Positions 1 through 6,258 of a DNA stretch of 7,654 nucleotides are shown here, one piece after another; position 1 is the stretch's first letter; every line of letters begins with the position of its first letter. Below the pieces are notes generated by a model. It was not told the origin of the DNA, ran no database searches, and was given only the letters and a program-made list of their open reading frames with translations. Made by a program: the position numbers and the translations under genes. Source of the stretch: Treponema sp. (GTDB lineage Bacteria > Spirochaetota > Spirochaetia > Treponematales > Treponemataceae); the NCBI GenBank assembly GCA_012799545.1, contig JAAZLA010000143.1:1-7654 (forward strand), in the 5' to 3' direction.

Positions 1-174
1 ATAAATCCTACGACAAAACTGATTCGTCGTGTGGAGGCAACTACACCTGCAAATGAAAGCTTTGTCTTTACTTTTTATAATTATGCAATAAACCAAAAAA
101 TCCCTGATACTCGTTTTATTTACGATTCTCCGGGAACAGCAAATACATATAATAATTTTCTTTTTACAGAATAG
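1..174 (+). CDS. lolA: LolA-like outer-membrane lipoprotein carrier, C-terminal fragment (5' end outside window)
   Basis: Frame 1 is open from the first base and ends at TAG 172-174, giving the last 57 residues of a protein that starts upstream. The fragment ends with alternating hydrophobic and polar strands: FVFTFYNYAINQKIPD, then RFIYDSPGTANTYNNFLF. This resembles the C-terminal end of LolA-type proteins, where a strand 'F.F..P.G..V' closes the half-barrel. LolA is a soluble periplasmic protein that takes lipoproteins released by LolCDE and carries them across the periplasm to the outer membrane. No catalytic residues are expected. The stop lies 13 bases before the next start, so it is probably co-transcribed with the RodZ-like gene, which also serves the envelope. 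The family call rests on a short tail, so another periplasmic beta-rich protein is possible; that the fragment is coding is much surer. Confidence 0.62.
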   Translation: MNPTTKLIRRVEATTPANESFVFTFYNYAINQKIPDTRFIYDSPGTANTYNNFLFTE

Positions 175-187
175 GGTAGTACTAATC

Positions 188-1270
188 ATGGAAAGTTTTG
201 GTGAAATCTTAAAAATAGCTCGAGAAAAACGAGAATTAGACCTAGAAAAAGTATCACATGATACAAGTATATCCATCGAATATATTCGTGCTTTAGAAAT
301 GGAACAAACAGATGTTTTTCCAGGTGAACCCTATCTTGTTGGGTTTTTGCGAAATTATGCAGAATATTTAAACCTCGATGCAAAGTATCTTATTCAATTA
401 TATCGTTCAAAAAAAATACAAGAAGCACCTATTCCACCTGGGCTTTTACGTGATGAAAAAACATTTCCATGGAAGATTGTTCTGTCACTTGGTATAGCTT
501 TGTCTATCCTTGTCGGTCTCGGTCTCTTTTTTTTCATACGGCATATCAATAATGACTCAGGTGTGGAGCTCTTAGAAAAAACAGATGAGGTGCAGATTTT
601 TACACTAACAAGTGTTCCTATTCAAAAACGCGTCTATGAAAACGATATTATTTCCGTTATGCTCGCTTCTGGGCAAGTTGAATTGCTTGTCGAAAAAACA
701 AAGGAGCAACTTGTGCTTGGTACACCAAACGGCAAGCAGCAAGTGCAATTGGGTGAAGAGGTTAAACTTGACATAGATTCTGTTCAAGGTCCAGATATTG
801 TCATCTTTGTTTCTGACATTGCAAAAAACGACGCAAGTCGTGGTGCAGAAATTCGTATGTTTGCTTTATCTGAAACTGAAACGAGAGAACAACCCCTTTC
901 CCTTGATGGCATTCCACTTATCACAGAGGTTGATAAAAACCTCTCACAGTCGATTATTTTTGATGGTACACGTGCCTATCCATTTACTGTCAACATCACA
1001 TTCCGTGGTTCTTGTCTCTTCCGTTCGCAAGCAGATAATAAAGACATAATAGAAGATTATTTTTCTGCGGGAGATTTACAAACAATTACAGCACAAAATG
1101 GTGTTCGCTTATGGATGTCAAATGCAAATGCCCTAAAGATACAGGTAATTGGTGACGGAAAAACTCATGACTTAGATGTTGGTCGCCCTGGTCAAGTCTT
1201 GGTCCAAGATATTAAATGGGTTAAAGATATCGACGGGCGTTTTAAGCTAATGGTGCTTTTAGTTGACTAA
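188..1270 (+). CDS. rodZ: RodZ-like helix-turn-helix, single-pass membrane protein
   Basis: A 360-residue protein. Residues 4-70 form an XRE/HTH_25-type helix-turn-helix opening with FGEILKIAREKRELDLEKVS and containing 'FPGEPYLVGFLRNYAEYLNLD', the usual wording of RodZ cytoplasmic domains. A basic and proline-rich linker (74-94) leads to one membrane helix at about 95-118. Residues 119-360 would be periplasmic and beta-rich. The last part (about 263-345, with GDLQTITAQNGVRLWMSNA and VGRPGQVLV) resembles the DUF4115 domain that ends RodZ. RodZ links the MreB cytoskeleton to the wall-elongation machinery, and its HTH binds MreB rather than acting as a typical DNA-binding repressor. Length is close to E. 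coli RodZ (337), with a slightly longer periplasmic part. The ATG at 188 is the first in frame and opens the conserved domain; its ribosome binding site is weak (AGGG at 173-176). The end overlaps rimO by 8 bases. A role as a membrane-bound transcription factor cannot be excluded. Confidence 0.85.
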   Translation: MESFGEILKIAREKRELDLEKVSHDTSISIEYIRALEMEQTDVFPGEPYLVGFLRNYAEYLNLDAKYLIQLYRSKKIQEAPIPPGLLRDEKTFPWKIVLSLGIALSILVGLGLFFFIRHINNDSGVELLEKTDEVQIFTLTSVPIQKRVYENDIISVMLASGQVELLVEKTKEQLVLGTPNGKQQVQLGEEVKLDIDSVQGPDIVIFVSDIAKNDASRGAEIRMFALSETETREQPLSLDGIPLITEVDKNLSQSIIFDGTRAYPFTVNITFRGSCLFRSQADNKDIIEDYFSAGDLQTITAQNGVRLWMSNANALKIQVIGDGKTHDLDVGRPGQVLVQDIKWVKDIDGRFKLMVLLVD

Positions 1271-2699
1271 GCCTAAACCTGAACAAAAACTTTTTTTTCT
1301 TGACCAATACGGTTGTGCAAAAAACCAAGTTGACGGTGAAGTGTTAACAGCTTTTTTATCTGAAGATGGCTGGCTTCGATGTGAAAATTCAACAGAGGCT
1401 TCCCTCATTATAATAAACTCTTGTGGTTTTATAGAAAGCGCAAAAAAAGAATCGATAGAAGCGCTTTTACATGCACGAGAAATACATCCCGATAAAAAAA
1501 TTATTCTTGCCGGTTGTCTCTCTGAACGCTATGCAAAAGAATTGAGCGAAGAAATGTCTGAAGCTGATTTTTTTATGGGGAACGGCGATTTAAGTGAAAT
1601 AAAAAAAATCGTAAAAAAACTCTTTCCTGAATTTGACGCGCCCACTTATGATGAGTTTCGTTTTTCTACTCCACCGCAAGAAGGCGTCTCTACTACAAAA
1701 CGAAACGACTTGTTTAACTTCCCCGGTTCAGCCTATGTAAAAATTACCGAGGGTTGTAATAATTGTTGTTCTTTTTGTGCGATTCCACTTATTCGAGGAA
1801 ATCTTCGAAGTCGCAGTATCGAAGATATAAAAGCCGAAGTTATCGACTTGCTTGAAAAAAATGTATTTGAAATAAATCTCATCGGTCAAGACCTTGCATC
1901 CTATGGCAAGGGTCTCGTTGACATAGAAAATCCAAATGCAGCTTTTTCACCCTTACACAATTTACTCAAGGCTCTTTTAGAAATTCAAAAACCTTTTTGG
2001 TTACGGCTTTTATATATTCATCCCGACAATTTCCCCCTCGATATTTTACCGCTTTTTGAAAATGAAAAACGCTTGCTTCCCTACTTTGATATTCCCTTTC
2101 AAAGCGGCGACCGAGATATTCTTATACGTATGAATCGGAGAGGAAACACAAGTGATTATCTTTTATTGATAGAAAAAATTCGTCTTTCAGGTTCTCGAAG
2201 TCCTTATGCAGATTCTTCTATTCGTACCACTTTTTTAACCGCTTTTCCCGGTGAAAGCGATGAAGCTCATAAAAACAGCAAAAACTTTTTAGAAGCAATT
2301 CAGCCAGATTGGTCAGGCTCCTTTGTCTATAGCAAAGAAGAAGGCACAAAGGCATATACTATGGGAAAAACAATTTTAGCCAAGAAGGCAGAAAAGCGAC
2401 AAAAAGAATTGCAAAATATACAAGCGAATATTACACGAGCGCGTTTAAAACGTTTTGTTCATCAAAAAATTTCTGTTCTTGTTGAAGAGCTTATAATCGA
2501 TGCAGAAAAAACTGAAGGGCTTGCAATTGGAAGAGCTTGGTTTCAGGCTCCTGAAGTTGACGGCTCCATTGTCATACGCTATGATTTAGATGATGCAGGA
2601 GCAATAGATGCTGTAAAACCCGGAAATCTCGTTGAGGTAAAAATTACTTCTTCAAGCGATCTTGATTTAGATTCTGTTTTTATTGCATCTGCTCAGTAA
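1263..2699 (+). CDS. rimO: Ribosomal protein S12 methylthiotransferase RimO
   Basis: A 478-residue radical-SAM enzyme that adds a methylthio group to the conserved aspartate of ribosomal protein S12 (Asp89 in E. coli). The N-terminal MTTase domain carries the three cysteines for one 4Fe-4S cluster: C18 (YGCAKNQVD), C54 (NSCGF) and C85 (AGCLSERY). The radical-SAM cluster motif CX3CX2C is C165/C169/C172 within EGCNNCCSFCAIPLIRG. RimO rather than MiaB is indicated by SFCAIP, LRSRSIEDI, INLIGQDLASYG, RLLYIHPD and YFDIPFQSGD. A TRAM domain occupies about 401-476. It is longer than E. coli RimO (441) because of extra residues near 120-155, 220-245 and 308-318. The start must be TTG 1263: an in-frame TAG (1260-1262) directly precedes it, and the next possible starts would cut off C18. 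It overlaps the end of rodZ by 8 bases and has no clear ribosome binding site, which suggests translational coupling. Confidence 0.96.
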   Translation: MTKPKPEQKLFFLDQYGCAKNQVDGEVLTAFLSEDGWLRCENSTEASLIIINSCGFIESAKKESIEALLHAREIHPDKKIILAGCLSERYAKELSEEMSEADFFMGNGDLSEIKKIVKKLFPEFDAPTYDEFRFSTPPQEGVSTTKRNDLFNFPGSAYVKITEGCNNCCSFCAIPLIRGNLRSRSIEDIKAEVIDLLEKNVFEINLIGQDLASYGKGLVDIENPNAAFSPLHNLLKALLEIQKPFWLRLLYIHPDNFPLDILPLFENEKRLLPYFDIPFQSGDRDILIRMNRRGNTSDYLLLIEKIRLSGSRSPYADSSIRTTFLTAFPGESDEAHKNSKNFLEAIQPDWSGSFVYSKEEGTKAYTMGKTILAKKAEKRQKELQNIQANITRARLKRFVHQKISVLVEELIIDAEKTEGLAIGRAWFQAPEVDGSIVIRYDLDDAGAIDAVKPGNLVEVKITSSSDLDLDSVFIASAQ

Positions 2700-2712
2700 A
2701 AGAACTCTTGTT

Positions 2713-2721
2713 TGGTACAAT
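2713..2721 (+). promoter_or_regulatory. Possible extended -10 promoter for the helicase gene
   Basis: The 73-base gap between rimO and the helicase contains TGGTACAAT, an extended -10 element (TGn followed by TACAAT, five of six matches to TATAAT). No good -35 hexamer lies at the usual distance upstream, which extended -10 promoters can tolerate. Transcription would start near 2728, leaving a leader of about 45 bases. In AT-rich DNA such matches occur by chance, so this is only a candidate; read-through from rimO is equally possible. Confidence 0.28.
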
Positions 2722-2772
2722 TCTAATTTTTTTGTATTGCAGAAAAATAAACCAAGGGATATTATTAGGACA

Positions 2773-5031
2773 ATGGAATATTTACAAAGCTTAAATGAAG
2801 AGCAATTAGCAGCAGTAGAACATTCTGGCTCTCCCTTGCTTATCTTAGCTGGGGCGGGGAGCGGAAAAACTCGCGTTATTACGACTAAGATTGCCTATCT
2901 CATATCTGAAAAAAAAATAAAAGCTTCATCGATTTTGGCGGTTACCTTCACAAAGAAAGCTGCCGCCGAAATGATGCAGCGGGCTCGTGAACTGGAACCG
3001 CTTGCCTCACATAGCCAAATTCGCACCTTTCACTCTTTTGGTGCATGGTTCTTGCGTTTACATCATCAAGAGGCTGGAGTCGATCCAAACTTTACTGTCT
3101 ATGACGATGATGATTCTGCGCAACTGTTAAAAAAAGCGGTTCCGTCGCTTTCGACACAAGATGCAAAATACATGGCTCATAAAATTGCGCGTGCGAAGGA
3201 TTATTGCTATGGGCCAGAGAGTGAGAATCTTTGCGAAATAGAAGAAGATTTAGAGTTTCCGCGTTATTATGCAGCCTATGAAAGGCGCCTTCGAGAAACC
3301 GGAAATGTTGATTTTGGTGATCTCATACAATTGCCCGTAATACTTTTACAAAACAATGAGGGGATTCGCAATTTTATTCACCGGCTTTTTAAAGTGGTGA
3401 TGGTTGACGAATACCAAGATTCGAATGTAGCGCAGTTTCAGCTTTTGCAACAACTTGTAGGACCTGAGACCTATGTCTGTGTCGTCGGTGATGACGACCA
3501 ATCGATATATAAATTTCGTGGCGCCGAAGTACAAAATATCCTCAACTTTCAAAAAGAATTTCCAGGAACAGAGCTTATTAAACTTGAGCAAAACTATCGA
3601 TCTCGTTCAGGGATTTTGAAAATTGCAGATGGTGCGATAAAAAATAACGAAGATAGACTTGGCAAAACGCTCCGTGCTGTTCGTGGCATGGGGAAACGCC
3701 CTGTTGTTGTTTTTCTTGCAACCCAGGACGATGAAGTGCGTTACTGTGCAAAACTGATTACGGAGGCAAAACACAAGGGCGTACCATATAATAATTGGGC
3801 GATTTTGTATCGGACAAATGCGCAGTCTATGGGCTTTGAAACGGAATTTCTAAAACAAAAAATTCCCTACAATGTTGTCGGCTCATTAAAGTTTTACGAA
3901 CGTGAAGAAGTAAAAGATATTTTAAGTTATCTTTCTTTTTTGGTAAATCCTCGCGATGAAATTGCTTTTCGGCGGGTTGTCAATAAACCCGCGCGAGCAA
4001 TCGGCTCTATCACCCAAGATAAAATTATAAACCTTTCAAAAGAAAGATTGCTCGGGACAGAGGCTATTCATCAAAATATTTATGAAGCCTGTCAGCAATT
4101 TCTCACACAAGCTTCAAAAAAAGCAAAAGAGGGTTTAGAGACATTTTTGTCGATAATTGAAACAGGAAAAAATCTTTTAGAAGAGAGCATTGACGAAAAA
4201 CAAACTCTTTCTGTTCTCATCGAAAAAATAATTACGATTTCTGGTTTGGATGCTTATCATGCCGCCCAGGATGAAATCTCTGGCTCTACAAAACTTGCAA
4301 ACTTACAAGAGCTTATCAATTCAGCGCTGCCCTATCAAAAAACTACAGAGGGGCTTGTTGCTTTTTTAGAACACATAGATTTAGATCGCGCCTTGATGCA
4401 AGAATTGCAAGAGGGCGAAGATAGGGATGCGGTTACGCTTATTACCCTGCACAATACAAAGGGACTTGAGTTTGAACGAGTTATTATAACAGGCATGGAA
4501 GAAGGGCTTTTTCCGCGAAGCGATAAAACCGACGAAGAACTCGAAGAAGAGCGACGTCTTTTTTACGTCGGCATTACACGAGCAAAGGATGAGCTTTATT
4601 TTACAAACTGTGTCGTCCGTCGCGTTTGGGGCTATAAACAATATTTGCCGGTAAGTCCGCTCTTGCTTGAAATTGCCCATCTCGATTTAGAAATACAAGG
4701 AAAGCCGCCACATCTTTTTTCGCTTGCGCGCAACACAGCGTTTAATGCAAGTAAAAAGATGCTTTCAAAAAATAGTTCAAGTGATGAGAGCTTTGATAAC
4801 TTCTTTTTAGAAGAAGAGCAAAAAACTGTTTTAGCCGAAGATAAAAAAACGGACTCAAAAGGCTGGAGTCGTGGTCAAAAAATCTTTCACGATGATTTTG
4901 GCTACGGTGCTATTTTCGATGTAAAAGAAACAAGTGGAGAAATCACTATTTCTATACAGTTTGAAAATGGACAGATAAAAAAAATTCTCCCAAAGTATGC
5001 TGGACATAAAATTATGGCGGTAAAAGACTAA
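2773..5031 (+). CDS. uvrD: UvrD/PcrA-type superfamily 1A ATP-dependent DNA helicase
   Basis: A 752-residue 3'-5' DNA helicase of the UvrD/PcrA/Rep family, acting in nucleotide excision and mismatch repair, replication restart and removal of protein blocks. All motifs are present: Q-motif region LNEEQLAAVEH (7-17), Walker A AGAGSGKT (26-33), Ia AVTFTKKAAAEM, Ib IRTFHSFG, Walker B/II VDEYQD (211-216), III GDDDQSIYKFRG (239-250), IV QNYRS (273-277), V TLHNTKGLEF (558-567) and VI RLFYVGITRAKDEL (595-608). GSLKFYEREEVKDILSYL (370-387) is typical of domain 2A/2B junctions. An acidic, serine-rich linker (about 655-695) leads to a C-terminal beta domain (GQKIFHDDFGYGAIFDV onward), as in the PcrA/UvrD tail that binds RNA polymerase or UvrB. 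Rep lacks this tail, so UvrD/PcrA is favoured; which of the two names applies is a matter of convention. The ATG at 2773 is chosen because the family begins here. The in-frame ATG at 2683 lies inside rimO and would add 30 unrelated residues. AGGA sits unusually close (2 bases) to the chosen ATG. Confidence 0.96.
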   Translation: MEYLQSLNEEQLAAVEHSGSPLLILAGAGSGKTRVITTKIAYLISEKKIKASSILAVTFTKKAAAEMMQRARELEPLASHSQIRTFHSFGAWFLRLHHQEAGVDPNFTVYDDDDSAQLLKKAVPSLSTQDAKYMAHKIARAKDYCYGPESENLCEIEEDLEFPRYYAAYERRLRETGNVDFGDLIQLPVILLQNNEGIRNFIHRLFKVVMVDEYQDSNVAQFQLLQQLVGPETYVCVVGDDDQSIYKFRGAEVQNILNFQKEFPGTELIKLEQNYRSRSGILKIADGAIKNNEDRLGKTLRAVRGMGKRPVVVFLATQDDEVRYCAKLITEAKHKGVPYNNWAILYRTNAQSMGFETEFLKQKIPYNVVGSLKFYEREEVKDILSYLSFLVNPRDEIAFRRVVNKPARAIGSITQDKIINLSKERLLGTEAIHQNIYEACQQFLTQASKKAKEGLETFLSIIETGKNLLEESIDEKQTLSVLIEKIITISGLDAYHAAQDEISGSTKLANLQELINSALPYQKTTEGLVAFLEHIDLDRALMQELQEGEDRDAVTLITLHNTKGLEFERVIITGMEEGLFPRSDKTDEELEEERRLFYVGITRAKDELYFTNCVVRRVWGYKQYLPVSPLLLEIAHLDLEIQGKPPHLFSLARNTAFNASKKMLSKNSSSDESFDNFFLEEEQKTVLAEDKKTDSKGWSRGQKIFHDDFGYGAIFDVKETSGEITISIQFENGQIKKILPKYAGHKIMAVKD

Positions 5032-5062
5032 GAAAAAACAGTAGGTAAAATATGCTGTCAAA

Positions 5063-5066
5063 AGGA
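5063..5066 (+). promoter_or_regulatory. Ribosome binding site favouring the start at 5073
   Basis: AGGA (within AAAGGATTAGG) lies 6 bases before the ATG at 5073, an ideal Shine-Dalgarno arrangement. The alternative in-frame ATG at 5052 has only TAGGT, also about 6 bases upstream. The stronger site favours 5073; the difference is seven residues. Confidence 0.5.
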
Positions 5067-5072
5067 TTAGGC

Positions 5073-5861
5073 ATGGATACAATACATAGCGATGAATATC
5101 AAAAACGCTTCAAAAAAAAATACGGTTTTGTAAAAAGAGCACGAGGATCTTTTTTGTATACAGAAAAAAACATTCGCCTTGTTGATTTAGCACAAGATGA
5201 AGGCAGGGCAATTCTTGGATGGAGACATGGCTCGAGTATGCTTAGTTTTAAGAATACACTTGAAAAAGGACTCTGGTCTTCCTACCCGAATGGAGCTGAA
5301 CATCGTTTAAAAAAAGTCTTGTCGAATCTTTTTTCTCTCTGTGGTTATTCTGAGTATACTTCTTTTTATTGGTATATTGGAAACCTCGATAGGCATTCTA
5401 GTCTAAAAAATAGGCAGTCTTTGTATCCCTGGTCACCTTTATATCCACAAACCGACAATAATGCAGTTACAAGAATAAAAGATGAAACGCTTCTTTTTAT
5501 ACCGCCCCTTCCCTGGCCCTCGCTGTATATTCTTGCAAGTAAAAATAGTTCCCTTCCATCATCAGATAGACTTTCAACCTGCCTTATTGAAGCACTCACT
5601 CGTTCATTGTATGATTTAATAAAAGAATTTCCCAAGAGACCTCCTGAGTCTTGGGGAAAATTTGATTCCGTTTTGAATGCCTATTTTATTCGAGAGGGTT
5701 CCTTGTTGAAGCCAAAACTAAAAGGAAAAGACTACGATGCCTTTGCTCTGCATTGCCTTGAAAGTGAAATATATATTGCAGAAAGAAATCCAGAAAAAGA
5801 AGAAGCACCTCCGTCATTTGTCCCGTGGTTTGCAAACCTATCCGCTTTCAAAAAACTTTAG
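5073..5861 (+). CDS. Uncharacterised soluble protein; N-terminal part weakly recalls class-III aminotransferases
   Basis: I do not recognise this 262-residue protein (269 if it starts at the ATG at 5052). It has no signal peptide and no membrane helix, so it is probably cytoplasmic. The start is very basic (KRFKKKYG at 11-18). Residues 22-85, with RARGSFLYTEKNIRLVDLAQ, then GRAILGWRHG, then NTLEKGLWSSYP, follow the order seen at the start of PLP-dependent class-III aminotransferases ('G.YLYD.DG...LDL..G.....GH..P'). The rest is aromatic- and proline-rich (YPWSPLYP, IPPLPWPSLYI) and then helical (SDRLSTCLIEALTRSLYDLI). At 262 residues it lacks room for the whole fold, and I see no active-site lysine context, so if related it would be a degenerate or remodelled relative. 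The gap to the helicase stop is 41 bases, so co-transcription is likely; a 78-base gap follows. Coding is supported by a full-length open frame, a good ribosome binding site and sensible composition. The family link is only a visual inference. Confidence 0.85.
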   Translation: MDTIHSDEYQKRFKKKYGFVKRARGSFLYTEKNIRLVDLAQDEGRAILGWRHGSSMLSFKNTLEKGLWSSYPNGAEHRLKKVLSNLFSLCGYSEYTSFYWYIGNLDRHSSLKNRQSLYPWSPLYPQTDNNAVTRIKDETLLFIPPLPWPSLYILASKNSSLPSSDRLSTCLIEALTRSLYDLIKEFPKRPPESWGKFDSVLNAYFIREGSLLKPKLKGKDYDAFALHCLESEIYIAERNPEKEEAPPSFVPWFANLSAFKKL

Positions 5862-5928
5862 ATTGTGCATTTTTTTGTCGATATTTAAAAGTATAGAGAA
5901 AAAACGATACTAGAAATAGCATAAAAAA

Positions 5929-5934
5929 GAGGAG
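5929..5934 (+). promoter_or_regulatory. Strong ribosome binding site deciding a GTG start
   Basis: GAGGAG lies 5 bases before GTG 5940. It is the best Shine-Dalgarno match in the window and fixes the start of the small membrane protein at a non-ATG codon. Confidence 0.75.
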
Positions 5935-5939
5935 CCGTT

Positions 5940-6236
5940 GTGAATTTTACCCAATCAATATTGATTATTATAAAACTTGTTTTTGGGGGACTTGCCTCAT
6001 TTTTTGCAATCCTGCTTTGGTCAAAAACACGCGACTTCGCTTGGATGTCTCTTGTGATTGCAAGCCTCTGCACCTATACTGCGATCGTCTACGATGTCTT
6101 AGAAAACTTCGGCGTCATTCCTATCGGGCTTTACACTTTTTACGGCATCTCTATTGCACCTTTATTTTTTGCAATTGTACCATCGATTTTTTATATTATT
6201 TCTTTTACGATAATGCTTAAACGCTTGAGCAAATAA
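5940..6236 (+). CDS. Small three-helix membrane protein of unknown function
   Basis: A 98-residue, almost entirely hydrophobic protein with three likely membrane helices: about 6-27 (ILIIIKLVFGGLASFFAILL), 33-53 (FAWMSLVIASLCTYTAIVY) and 70-93 (ISIAPLFFAIVPSIFYIISF). The loop between helices 1 and 2 has SKTRD and the C-terminus has KRLSK. By the positive-inside rule these suggest an N-out, C-in arrangement. I recognise no family or catalytic motif. The GTG start at 5940 is fixed by GAGGAG five bases upstream; a shadow frame from 6017 overlaps it and is not real. The stop lies 22 bases before the DUF2207-like gene, so the two are probably co-transcribed and could act together at the inner membrane. 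That partnership is inferred from spacing only. The 78-base gap upstream is AT-rich, with no convincing promoter or terminator. Confidence 0.85.
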   Translation: MNFTQSILIIIKLVFGGLASFFAILLWSKTRDFAWMSLVIASLCTYTAIVYDVLENFGVIPIGLYTFYGISIAPLFFAIVPSIFYIISFTIMLKRLSK

Positions 6237-6258
6237 AAATGGAAGTTTTACTCAAAAA

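Noticed and set aside
188..400. RodZ-like HTH as a phage-type repressor or toxin-antitoxin regulator
   Set aside because: The domain is followed by a membrane helix and a DUF4115-like end, and there are no phage or toxin genes nearby.
798..1049. 83-codon open frame on the + strand inside rodZ
   Set aside because: It lies wholly within the RodZ-like frame, has no conserved features, and its composition is that of a shifted frame.
2683..2772. Upstream extension of the helicase from ATG 2683
   Set aside because: It begins within the end of rimO, has no ribosome binding site, and adds 30 residues unlike the family, whose conserved part begins just after ATG 2773.
4381..4680. 99-codon minus-strand open frame opposite helicase motifs V and VI
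   Set aside because: The plus strand here encodes highly conserved helicase motifs, so the antisense frame is a by-product of codon use.
5862..5939. Possible promoter or terminator (TTGTGC, TATAGA, short repeat AGTAT/ATACT) in the 78-base gap
   Set aside because: The hexamers are at the wrong spacing (22 bases), and the repeat has a five-pair AT stem with a 12-base loop. Both are expected by chance in such AT-rich sequence.
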